NCBI RefSeq assembly: GCF_947179165.1
Contig: NC_077238.1
Coordinates: 43,658,793-43,722,792 of the forward strand
Direction of reading: 5' to 3'
Length of the DNA: 64,000 bases
Source of the DNA: Solanum dulcamara
Lineage: Eukaryota; Streptophyta; Magnoliopsida; Solanales; Solanaceae
The notes under the pieces are model-generated. The model worked only from the letters and a program-made list of their open reading frames with translations, did not search any database and had not been told where the DNA came from. Below, piece by piece: positions 21,775 through 32,423 of the stretch. How positions within the stretch are numbered: the first letter of the stretch is position 1; every line of letters starts with the position of its first letter. The translations under genes were made by a program, and so were the position numbers.

Positions 21775-23275
21775 TTAAGTGAGTAGGCGACGATTGCGAG
21801 TACTCACGACATTCACCTGTTTGGGATTGGGATCTGTGTTACCTGGTAAGCCTCCTTGTTGGCGAGAACTATGTGCACTTGCCAATTGCCCAAGCTATTT
21901 CTCTAAATTTTGGGTAGCTAGTTGATTTTGTCGAACATCGGAAGCTAGCTTGGCTTGGTCTGTCATGATTTGTTTCAACATGTCCTCAACACTCATGCTT
22001 CCCGATTTTCTTGATCCTTGATCACCTTGACTTTGAGCATTGTATCCTTGACTAGGATTATTGTATTGGTGTCCACCTCCTTATGGTATGTATTGAGTTT
22101 GCCCTTGATGATGATTTTGTTGATTTTCACCCCATGAAAAGTTAAGATGGTTTCTCCAATTTGGGTTGTAAGTATTTCCATAGTTTTGGTTGCCAACACG
22201 CTTAGGTGCATTACCTACAAAATTTATTAATTTAGGATTTGCTCCACAATATTTGACCACATGCTCACTGCTTCTACATACTTCGCACCACATATGTTGT
22301 TGTTGAACCATGCTCACTGAAGCCTGCTGCTGTTCTTTTACTAGCATGTTGAAATGTGTTGTCATCATATTTTGCATTGCTGCAATTTGTGCTGTCAATG
22401 CAGTTACTGCATCAACCTCTAACATGCCTACTTGTTTTTGGGTGACAGATCTAGCATTTCCTCCGTTCCACTCCGGATTTCCTTGGGATATGTGATGTAA
22501 CAATATGTATAACTCATCATATGTTTTCTCCAAGGCTTGCCCACCTGCAGCTGAATCAAGAAGAATTTTGGTATTGGGTTCCAACTCTTCTATGAAGGTA
22601 TGGACCAACACTTCGTTAGCTTGATAATGATGAGGGCAACTAATGAGTAATGATTTAAATCTGTCCCACGATTGGTACAAATTTTCTCCTAACTTTTGCT
22701 TGAAGCTCAAAATTTCAGCCCTCAACTTAGCCGTCTTCCCCGAAAGGAAGAAACTTATAAGAAACTTGTGGGCCAAATCATTCTATGAAGTGATTAAATT
22801 TGGTGGTTCCGACTTTAACCATCTCTTGGCTTCTCCTATCAAAGAAAAAGGAAACAATGTTAGTCTCATATAATCAGGAGATACTCCAATTAGCGTGTAA
22901 GTGTTGCTGATCTCCAAAAAATTTTGGATGTGAACTTGAGGATCTTCATGAGGCAATCCCTTGAACTGTCCATTAGAGTGCAACAATTGCACCATGTTCT
23001 GTTTTTATTCAAATCTCCCTCCAGCTGGCAGTTTCTGAATGTTGGAGGTGACATTTGCAGTGACTGGGACTGCCACATCACGTACTATCCTGGTTGCCAT
23101 GGCTGCAGGGAGCTCCTCTGGAAAACCTCTCCTTTTAAATCATGATTTTCTGCCAGATTTAGTTTATGTATTAAGTTTTGAGAAGCCGCTGTTCGCTTTT
23201 TCCGCCGAAAGAATCGTCCAGGCTCGGATAATGGATCTACAAGCTCTTTGTCTCTGTCCAGTGTAATGTTTATGT
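21775..23275 (-). pseudogene. Gag, unit C
   Basis: This is the best-preserved Gag in the window. The open stretch 22081-22776 (231 residues) carries FLSGKTAKLRAEILSFKQKLG, SWDRFKSLLISCPHHYQ, KTYDELYILLHHISQG and the zinc knuckle with C164, C167, H172, C177. It has Trp (FSWGEN) where units A and B have a stop. It keeps the two stops common to all units (22081-22083 and 21775-21777) and has an extra stop in the LEK-stop-LGQL stretch. The N-terminal core 22783-22995 lies after one further stop. Confidence 0.88.
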
Positions 23276-23358
23276 TACCTGCGAAAATTCACAGCTAAAA
23301 CCAAGTTGTTAATACTAGCACAATCAACATAGAAAGTAAATTTGCCTAATTTCTAAGG

Positions 23359-23376
23359 TCCCCGGCAGCGGCGCCA
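23359..23376 (-). promoter_or_regulatory. Primer-binding site (tRNA-Asp type), unit C
   Basis: The minus strand reads TGGCGCCGCTGCCGGGGA, identical to the site of unit A and six bases from the LTR3 edge. Confidence 0.88.
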
Positions 23377-23382
23377 AAAACT

Positions 23383-24756
23383 TGTTGTGGCTACAATTGC
23401 ATACGCAAGTGTACGTAGTCTCTCAAATAGTAAAGCGGCTCTTTCAAGCCATATATCAAACCCATAGGGACCTTGATAAGGCAAATAGTTTCTTTCAAAT
23501 GCCTACACTAATTATAGTTATGCAATGAGTTTAAGATTGTTTGTTACTGATTTTTGGAAGTATAAAAACTTTCTCGAAGTGAAGACAATGCAATAGTTAT
23601 GTATATTAATCAGGCTTTAAGAGATTCCAGGGCTATAGCATAATGTGAAATCAAGTTTACTATTATTCAATCTTAGTTTCCGATGGGCTATTTAATTACT
23701 CATAAAAAGGGTTAATAATCCAATTATGGTTTTCTGACCTATAATTGCCTATCTTCATTGCCAACCTAACTACATCATTGAGCGATGATAGGTATGAAAC
23801 AATAAAAATGCATTTAACTATCATCCTTTATCATAACCAAATGTGGTAAATAGGTATGTGTCACAAGCATCCTATCTACTAATCACGCTAACATATATTA
23901 GTATGAACACATTCTTTTCATTCTTTGTTCTATCTACCTGTCATCTTCCGATTTCAAGATAAACAACACATATATCTTAATGCTGGCCAAACATCAAAAT
24001 CATAACCACAAGACTGGAAGAGTAATTAGAATCAACAACCCATCTTCCACCAAGTTTAAATGCTATTAAACCATGTTTCGTAGCTATAGCCCCAGAATTT
24101 GGGTGTTTAGCTACTCATATGTATATAACAACACCAAGGAATAAATTCCATACACATTAAAATACAATAAAGGAAGAAAGGAACCTAAGATGTTTTTGTG
24201 CTTCTCTTCTTCTTTCTTCTTTCTTCTCTTCTTTTTCCGCCTCCAAAAACGTCTGCCCCGTTGCCCTAGCACAAGAAACTATTTAAAGTGCTCTTTTCTT
24301 TCAATTATTGAAGGGCAAAATAATAAATAATTGGAAAGTTGATGGCGCTGTAGTGGGGCATCGTGCCACTATCGTGCCCAGAGAATTTCTGAAGAATTTC
24401 CCTTGGCGCTGTAGTGGGGCATCGCGCCACTATCACGCCCAGAATATTTCTAAAGAATTTCTCTTGGCGCTGCAGTGAGGCATCGCGCCACTATCACGCC
24501 CAAAACATGCCTCAGTAGTTTGCATCCTGGCGTGTCATGCCACTAGAATCTGTGCAGGTTTGCGCCACTATAGCGCCAGGACCATTTTTCCTGCCTTTTG
24601 CTTTGCAAACTTACTGCATATGTTGGAACTCATACCTTATTGCACACTTGCTTGATATTCCATCCAAAATATGTCATTTGGCTTCAATAACTTCTCAGAA
24701 TGCCACACAAAAAAGGGGAAACATAGTGCACGGGCTTATAAATGCGCCCAAGATCA
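23383..24756 (-). repeat. LTR3: terminal 5' LTR of unit C, 1374 bp
   Basis: It runs from TGTTGTGGCTAC to AAGATCA on the plus strand. This is the outer right end of the array: after CA at 24756 the sequence switches to a family X LTR fragment. The next five bases, ATAAG, would be one half of the target-site duplication; the other half lies beyond the left edge of the window. Confidence 0.9.
24344..24577. repeat. GC-rich palindrome cluster inside LTR3
   Basis: Same block as in LTR1 and LTR2. One left arm of about 18 bp, present in LTR2 after GTGCAGGTTTG, is missing near 24562, leaving only GCGCCACTATAGCGCC of that palindrome. Confidence 0.85.
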
Positions 24757-26720
24757 ATAAGCAATGGATAATGAAACCATATGCCTAAAATGGACTACAT
24801 CAACTTATGTCTAAATATACCTCTACATACTATTCTTGATGGGGGCTTAGGATAAGTTCCTAATTCACCCGAAAAATAAAAAAGAGTCAAAAGTGTCATG
24901 AAAGTAAGTCTCATTCTCAAAGCATGAGGACTTACCACAATGAGATAATAAACTCAAGATCTAGCCATGATTAGGATGAACATGATCGTCGACCTCTACA
25001 TTAAGATATAATTTAGGCAAAAAATATGTGTTTGTACATGGAATGCACTAAGGACGTGAGAAGATGCATGAATAATAAATATAGGATATAACCAATATGA
25101 GTCATGAGAATCAAGACTAATATCTTTGAAATATGAGTAAAAACAATAAAAGCATTAAATCATTTAAACTCATTGGTTAATGCCTCAAACTATCATCATC
25201 AATATAAGAATTGTATACCTTCACATAAACCTTTTTATGAGAGATTGTGGACATGTGTGAGAGGAATCGTTAACCAACATAAACCATGTGAGATATAACA
25301 TAGATTCTAAATGTTTATCCATACATCGGAGGAAATGGAGAGGCTACTTTCCAAGGTAAACTCCTATATGCCTATGTGGATCCACAAAGATACATGAAGG
25401 ATCGAACCTCTACAACTGGTGACCCTTTAATGAATCGATCCTCTACTTTGGGTGATCTTTTATGCTGTGGTGGCACGTAGTTATAAGATAATGGGATCTT
25501 ACTATGGGTATCTTACCTCAACTATGGGAGAGAGTGCCTATCCCAAAGTCCACTTGGTACTAGGTAAGCTCTCAACCAAATAGATAAATATAAGTCAAAA
25601 TTATGTGGGAGGGGTCATATCTACTACCTATCCATTATTTATAAAATATTACCATACAATAGATCCTTTTCATGTCATTCATGAAATTTGGGTGTAGGCA
25701 GTCCATCATTACAAATCCTTTTTATAAAAAATCATTAGGGTCTTAAATTACCTTTTTCAACAAGGATCTTAAGTCACCCTTTCATTAACTTACCTAAAAT
25801 ATCCTTGAATCATCGTTTATAATTTTTCATGAGTAATTCATAAACCTTGAAAATCATTCTTAAAGTTTTCATTGAAATCACTTGACACTCATGATCAAGA
25901 CTTATACTTGCAAATAAGGTGAAAACATGAATACATGATCAATTGACTTGAAAATCATGAAATTAACTTGAAAATTGGCCTGATCATATCTTTATATCAA
26001 CCCATACATAATTTATGAAGAAATTGAAAGTATAATTGAAAATACTCATACTCTATATCATGAACCCTAGAGATCAATGTAGCAAAAAATCATCAATTTA
26101 TATTGAAATAGGATCATAATCATATTGTAAATCATAATTCATTCAATTAGAGTGAATATCATAAAACCCATAAGAATACATACTTTAATTGAATGAAAGA
26201 GAAAAATTTGTTAGGCTCCATGGGTTAAAGTACTCTAGGATCAAATACCTACATACCTTAAGTGAGAAAACCAAAGAAATTTGAAAAGAATTGGGCTTTG
26301 AATGAAAACCTTGAGAGAATCTCTTAGAAGTATTTAATGTAGTCTTTGAGAGCTTTTGTAGAGACAAACTTATTTGAATAGGTGAATTATGAGAGAATAA
26401 GGGAATTTTGGGTAATAAATAGATTCAGATTTGGTCCCAAATATGTCCTACTTCATAAACTACTAAGTAGGGGAAAAGTCGAAAGTGCCCCCACTTAAAA
26501 ATTGAATCAGTTAAATTTTTTCCAGAACATATAAATTGCACTTGGTGAATGTGATTTATGCACAACACATAAATGGCATTCACTGAATGTGTTTTATTAC
26601 TTATTTGGTGATGAAGCACTGCAAGCGCGCTACACCAGACCCCAAAATACTAAGGCCTGTGTCTAGTATGCCGCAAGAACGCTGAGCTGGCCCCAATGTA
26701 CTGAAGCCTATTTCTGGTAC
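24757..26720 (-). repeat. Family X LTR fragment, copy X1 (right end uncertain)
   Basis: AT-rich sequence with clear similarity to copy X2 (32424-34480), for example TGATGGGGGCTTAGG, CTAGCCATGA and a pyrimidine-rich GGCTACTTTCCAAGGTA that also matches X3 at 61906. Its left part is missing at the array junction, so the Athila array (or its founder) probably inserted into this LTR. Past about 26400 the match to X2 fades, and short inverted motifs such as CATTCACTGAATG appear. I cannot place the right end precisely. No coding is seen. Confidence 0.6.
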
Positions 26721-26749
26721 ACTGATTTATCTTACTACATCATATTTCA

Positions 26750-27309
26750 TCCTTCAAATGCCTGGTATATTATAGTTTTCCTACTACGATAGTCAGGAAG
26801 TCATTGAAGTTAGCTCCTCTTTGTGGCAATTTTCTCAGCAAATGAAGTTATATTTAATTTCTTCTCATCCCATATAAGAGAGTTGATTTCCTCTGTCGTG
26901 ATCTCAACATCCACCCATTACAAGAATTGACGACAGTTTGGGAACTTCTCTATCATCCTACGAAGGCCCATAATTTTATGCCTGGCCTAATATGAGGTAT
27001 AAATTTCCATAACCAACTTGGGGACATAATCTCTTGGCGAACAAGAAAGAGGCATCCAATTTCTAGTGGTGAACTATTGCATGAATTTAGGAATTCATCC
27101 CATAACCTAGCTTTGTTGAAGCTTTTCTCTAGGGAGAAATTACAGTTACTTGAATATAGAGTATATGTTTTCTTAAATCAAAATCAGATACGTTCCACCT
27201 CATTAGCAGAATTGCAAAGAGCTTTTTCCTTACCCTTACGTTTGCCTTTGCTATTTGAAGAAGAGGTTTGGTGATTGACTTTTTTAGATTTCCCCTTTCC
27301 CAAATCCAT
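26750..27309 (-). pseudogene. Env-like relic (uncertain)
   Basis: On the minus strand an ATG at 27307-27309 opens a Lys/Gly/Ser-rich N-terminus (MDLGKGKSKKVNHQ, then SKGKRKGKEKA), followed after stops by pieces such as IGCLFLVRQEIMSPSW and WVDVEITTEEINSLIW. Basic N-termini followed by such blocks are typical of the env-like/plant-transposon ORFs of Athila elements. The match is by eye and weak. It is not the same subfamily as 6184-7404. Confidence 0.35.
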
Positions 27310-28439
27310 TTCCTTTAAAGTGATAATGAAAAGGAGAAACAAACTGTAAAAGTTAACAAAAACAAAAAAAAAAAATTAGAGTGTAAATAGAATATAGCAA
27401 TTAAAGCTTTTAGGTCGGCATTAAACCAGTGGCTCGTATATTAGAGATTGTAATCCGTTTATGCAAACACTGCCTTCAATTAGAAAAATGACAAGAAATT
27501 AGGTAAATTGGCATTACACTGCATTTTGCAAATGGAGACCTGTGACTTGCAAGTGAAATGCCAGTCAACAACTTTGGAACATGGGTTCTTTCATTAGACC
27601 GGCATTGGACCTGTGAAACATAGGTGCTGCATAGTACCACTATGATAAAAAATGGTACACTTTTTATTCAACACCATAAATCTCTACTCTAATGGGTACT
27701 TAAATTTTGTCAAGGGATTTACAAGGGAATCTTGAGCACATTTTGATGATTGACATTTAGAAGGGCGTTAACCTATCTATCATTGGGAATCAAAAATCAC
27801 ACAAGCAAGCCATACAGACATTGTAGGCATAAATCAAGAAGACTCATTGGAAATTTCAACCTCACCAATAGATAAAAATCACTCAAAACAGTTCACCAAT
27901 ATGAGGCAATGCTACTCTTCTACAAATTCATGCTCAAAAATTAAAGATTCAGATAATGACAATTTTTCGCTTAGAAATGACATCACCTATTTCTTTATAG
28001 AACAATTTCATGCACTACATAAACCTAATGGGTTACTTAGAGTTCACTCTGAAACTCATATTTAAAGCTGCTCATGGCAATTTCTCTTGCTAAACATCAT
28101 ATCTAGACAAATTAACATAAGATCTGGTAATGTTAAGCACTAAAACCCTTTTTTAAACACAAAATTTTCAAGTTCGAATGAGTGGCTTGTGAAGAAAAGC
28201 TAAGTTAAAGCATGAAATTATTACCATATTAAATAATACGAAGCTTAAAATAGGACGAATAGAGTCACATACCAGATTTTTGAAGATGAGAGGAATCTTG
28301 CTTTAATAGAGGTTTCCTTCAGCCATGGCACACAACCTTCTTCAATTAATGATTTTGGATTTTTGAGAGGGTTTGTTTGATTTAGGAAGAATAAAATGGT
28401 TAATGTAGTGAGAGAAAATGGAGAGAGTTATTAAGGGTT
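27310..28439. other. Unassigned sequence before Athila-2
   Basis: AT-rich, with no frame I would call a gene. On the minus strand, 28440-28330 is a CT-rich leader-like stretch (AACTCTCTCCATTTTCTCTC) followed by GCCATGGCTGAAGG near 28325 and a donor-like CTGGTATGTG. This could be the upstream part of the relic at 26750-27309, but that is speculative. Confidence 0.3.
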
Positions 28440-30158
28440 TGTTGTGTCGCATATTTATGACCCTTTCGATGCTCAAAACGATGAATTAGTGTGGGTTTCA
28501 AGCTTGTGTTCATAAGTATGATGTGCATTTTGTTTATTTTGTAGGAAAATTAAGTCGCGCACAAGTTATGGGCTATGTTGCTAAGTTTTGCTGAAACAAC
28601 CATTGAAGGTGATGATCATGCATGCTACCAGGGTCGTGAAGCCTCATACGGCCGTGGAAGCTGGCCATTAAACAGATGTCTTGAAGGAAAGAAATAGAGG
28701 AATTTTTGCTAAGTGAAACTCCATGAGACCCTTGATGGTCCATAGATTCGACCATGAATCATGGTGGGTGGTCATGAAATGCATGCTGAAGTTGTCTATA
28801 AGATAAAAGGAAAATACCAAGGAATCCAACAAGGGGCGTGAAGAGGACCAAGAATCGTTAAGCTTGACCATGAAGGAGAAGAGGGCCACACAATTGTGGA
28901 ACCAAGTCAAATACCATGGAGCATGATTATGGGGCATGGATAAAAATATGGACTGTGAAGACTTGACGTGAACATGTGTCAACTTATGTTATTCCTAGTT
29001 GGTTTAGGATTTGGTTTTGAATTCTATAAATTCCAATCTCTTTTAATTTTAGGGGTTATGCAATTTTACAAATTTTAGAGCTTTGAACTATGTGGGAATC
29101 TATATTTTTAACGACTTTGTAAGAATCAAAATGTTAATATAATATTTTGATTTTTTGATTCATTCTTCATTCTTGTGATTCAAGGTTTTATATTGCATAA
29201 ATTTAAGTATTGTTTTATGAACTCTACATCACTTCTTGACACTTTATTTATGAATATGAGTAATTAAACCCTATAAATAGCATTGTGGGAACCATGACAA
29301 AAGAACAAAGTAACCAAACGTTTAGGTGATTTTTTTCTATTGTTTAGGATGCATTGTAGTTTTCTTCATCTTTTTTCCTTATAACGAGTGCACGCATTAA
29401 AAATCGCTTATATTCATTACTTTCTCGAGAGAGGGGTTGTTATTAGGAAAATAAAACTACAACAGATATTCAAAGTTACAAACTTTTGTCTAAAAATTTA
29501 AGCTTGGGAGGGGATAGTTTTCTAAGATCAAAAGCAAGGGTTAGGTAGATATACATTCGGAGATCAAAAGGTAAAAAGTGAGATTCATCTAATAGGACTG
29601 GAAGGTGTTTAGATGTACATAACTTACTATATTTTTCATGCTACTTATTCAAATGATATCACCAATACAATACCACTACTGAGTTATATATCATGGGTAA
29701 CACAATCCTAGCTACTTTCTCATATTGTTTAAAAACATAAGGGGTTATTTGGTGTGAGGGATAAAAATAAATAGTCAAGGAATAAATTTTTGTGTCGTGT
29801 TTAGTTTTTATATTTGGAATAACTTATCCCACTATTTATATTATAGTGACGGGAGAAGTTATGATAAGTTATACCATATACGTGGTGGGATAACTTATCC
29901 CATGATAGCTAATCCCGGGGTAATTAATCTTGGGATAACTTGTTTCCAACCAAATGACCCTAAGTCTATTCTACTTTGTTACTGTGAATATTGACAATTG
30001 TTACTAATCAAACAATTAAAACCCCAACTTTACTTTCTCCATTTTTACTTTTGGAAAAGAGTGACTACAATTGAATATAAGTGACAATAGACTTATTTCC
30101 TATGCAATCTCTATGGTTCAAAGCCAACCTAGTTGGGTTATATATTTTGGGTGTATCA
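28440..30158 (+). repeat. Athila-2 5' LTR (contains a MITE)
   Basis: The first 370 bp match the 3' LTR start at 55592-55970, including GGTCGTGAAGCCTCATA and GTGGAAGCTGGCCATTAA. The end near 30158 is inferred from a GTTGGGTTATATATT...TCA stretch of the kind that ends such LTRs. No primer-binding site is recognisable after it, so the right edge is approximate. Palindrome-like runs of the type CCATGAATCATGG occur at about 28630-28930. Confidence 0.65.
29741..29960. mobile_element. Tourist-like MITE (220 bp) in Athila-2 LTR
   Basis: Terminal inverted repeats are GGGGTTATTTGGT on the left and ACCAAATGACCC on the right. Perfect TAA duplications lie at 29738-29740 and 29961-29963. The interior is strongly self-complementary around repeated GGGATAACTTATCCC-type motifs. 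TAA/TTA targets and G-rich termini fit PIF/Harbinger-derived Tourist MITEs. It has no coding capacity. It is younger than the LTR it interrupts. Confidence 0.85.
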
Positions 30159-30358
30159 AATATTTGCATTGTTTCTTAGAAATACGACTTTGAAATACTC
30201 CATTAGTAGTTATTTCATTTTGTAGTCGTATTTCCCAATTTTATTTTTATTTCTTGTTTTTGTTTGTGTAGTGTACATGTTTGTGCATGCCCAACACCCA
30301 AAGTAAGGTTGAAACACTACTCCCTTACTATCTTGAGGTATAAAAATCTATTCAAAAT

Positions 30359-31980
30359 ATGAATGTACAAGAGCATGAGGTGCAAACGTTAAGAGAGATT
30401 ATAGAGGATCTGGCTAGACACAACAATGGTAACAATGATAATCTTGGGTTGATCACAAGGATATGGAAGAAAACCTCAGCATCCTCCACCAGTGCCAAGA
30501 GGTACAGTGCACTAGCTGCCCATTACCTTTGCTATAGATGATGACGTTCCATATATAGATGGAGTTAGAGCCACCAGGTCTATAGTTCTTCCTCCACTAC
30601 CAACAGGCGTGAAGTTTACTATTATTAGCACCACAATTCAGCTCTTGAGCTTTAAAGGACTATTTAAAGAAGCAACTAGAGATGATGCACAACAACAGTT
30701 AATAATCTTCATTGCAACATGCAAATCTTCTGATATCCCTAGAGTTAGCAAAACAGTTATTCATCTAAGGGTATTTCCATTGTCTCTAGCTGGGGAGGTA
30801 GTCAAGTGTCTAAATGATCTCTCGCATGTTTCTATCACAAACTGGAGAGAACTGATGGAAGCATTTCTGAAGCAATTCTTCCAACCACAAAGAAGCTGCA
30901 AATCAAGGATGAGATCAATGCCCACGGGCATCTCCTTCATGAATTACTATATGACTCAAGGTTGAGATTCAGTCAGAGGTTGAAACAGTGCCCAAATCAT
31001 TTTCTCACAAATGAGCACTTGATAAAGTTATTCGACAGATCTTGCAACTTTGTAACTAAGTCAGTTTTTTTTCAAACTTGTGGTGGATCATTCATGTCTA
31101 AAACTTTTGTAAAAGCTTTAATAATCTTGGACCAGGTTTCTCAGACTAGTAGGGCTTGGCACATAAGACATTATGAAATAGAAGGCAAGTGCTATACATT
31201 AGAGATGTCTGCTAAATAGAGAAGGAGATAAAAAGAGCTCGATTAGGACAATGCTAACATAAAAACCCAAATGGATTTACTGACCAAGCGCTTACTGTCA
31301 GGAGGTATTGAGAAAGTAAATGCAATTGGAGGTACAAATAGGTATAATAAGTCAGAGATAGACTTTGATGAGGAATCTAAATATTTGAATAATTAGGGGG
31401 TTTCTCGAATTACAACTTTGGAAATCAAGGTTGGAACTTTCAAAAGGATAGCTCCTATAACTGGGCTGGAAACTGTTATCAAGGGAGCTGGCAAAAAGAA
31501 GATAACTACAAAAACAACCGAAGCGGTATGTATGTGCCTCCTGGGAACAAAGATTAAGTCGAGAATGATTCTGGAAATTTGTGAATGGAATACATGCTGG
31601 CTAAAGTTCTGAAAAAGGAAAAGTCAACTAACACAGATGTAAAAGATCTAAAAGGTGATATTCTAAAATAGGTTAGTTGGTAGATTCACACTCCCTACTA
31701 TTAAAGAGTCAGAGAATCAGATAGGATAGTTATCAGCGTCAATGAATTAAAGGAAGAATGGAACACTTCTCAATGATACTATACAAATCCTAAAAAAAGA
31801 TGGGCAATGTATGGAAATGACGACTAGGAGTGGTAAGATGTTTCAGGGACCAACACCTGCAAGTATTGGTCATGAAAAGGATATTCCATCTAATAGTGAC
31901 GAATAGGCAAAAAGCGGTACGAATGATATTGTTATAGTAGATGATAATGATGCTGAGGTTAGGGAGATGGTAGTAGAGCC
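30359..31980 (+). pseudogene. Gag of Athila-2 (decayed)
   Basis: It begins MNVQEHEVQTLREIIEDLARH. The Gag core is visible as VIHLRVFPLSLAGEVVKCLNDLS and ITNWRELMEAFLKQFFQP (30750-30900). Then come out-of-frame pieces: RFSQRLKQCPNHFLTNEHLIKLF (30962-31050), LLTKRLLSGGIEKVNAIGG (about 31275) and a Gly/Asn/Arg-rich low-complexity part (31390-31620). This layout matches solanaceous Athila-group Gag proteins as I know them. At least six stops or frameshifts are present. No intact zinc knuckle is visible. Confidence 0.75.
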
Positions 31981-32038
31981 AAAGCTAATGGAGAAGTAAA
32001 AATGAAAATAAGAAGTTGTTGAAGAGGTAGTACAACTA

Positions 32039-32423
32039 TTGTCACTAATTCATAAATCGTCACCTCCATTCCCACAATTATTAATGAATAAAGTTGAGGA
32101 TGGAAAATTCTTTCAATTCATCACTATGCTGAATGAACTGTCTGTGAACATCCTATTGGTAGATGTATTGAAGCAAATATCGGGCTATGCGAAATTCATG
32201 AAGGACCTTATTATAAAGAAAAGGAAAATCACTTTTGAGCAAGTCGATAACCTACACTATTGTAGTGTTATTTCTATAAGGTCGTTGGTTGAAAAGTTGG
32301 AGGATCCAGGTGCAGTCACAATTTTGTGCACTATTGGTGCATTCAACTTTGCAAGTGCTTGGTGAGACTTGGGAGCTAGTATCAATCTCATGCCACTTGT
32401 GATCTACATATGGTTGGGCTTGG
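32039..32423 (+). pseudogene. Protease of Athila-2, N-terminal part
   Basis: The frame 32039-32365 gives FFQFITMLNELSVNILLVDVLKQ, then ISGYAKFMKDLIIKKRKI and LEDPGAVTILCTIGAFNFASA. It continues after a stop with the catalytic DLGASINLMP (about 32368-32397). This is the pre-protease and active-site segment, homologous in layout to 1880-1650 of unit A. It is interrupted at 32424 by the X2 solo LTR and resumes at 34481. Confidence 0.8.

Larger units (their letters stand above)
1..24756 (-). mobile_element. Tandem array of Athila-like Ty3/gypsy retrotransposon units sharing LTRs
   Basis: Three copies of one element lie head to tail on the minus strand and share LTRs instead of each having its own pair. 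The LTR starts at 3715, 13641 and 23383 give periods of 9926 and 9742 bp. Each LTR is preceded on its left by the same tRNA-Asp-type primer site and a gag-to-integrase series. Athila assignment rests on that primer site, the RT/integrase sequence style, and an extra env-like ORF between integrase and the 3' LTR. The leftmost unit runs off the window, so the array may be longer. The right end is an LTR ending in CA at 24756, followed by unrelated LTR sequence. Every unit carries stops, frameshifts or deletions, so none is autonomous. Confidence 0.9.

Noticed and set aside
28431..28440. TTAAGGGTTT, telomere-like
   Set aside because: A single copy, not a tandem array; it is the chance flank of an LTR start.
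28668..28982. 104-residue minus-strand frame in the Athila-2 LTR
   Set aside because: Antisense within an LTR and not kept open in the 3' LTR.
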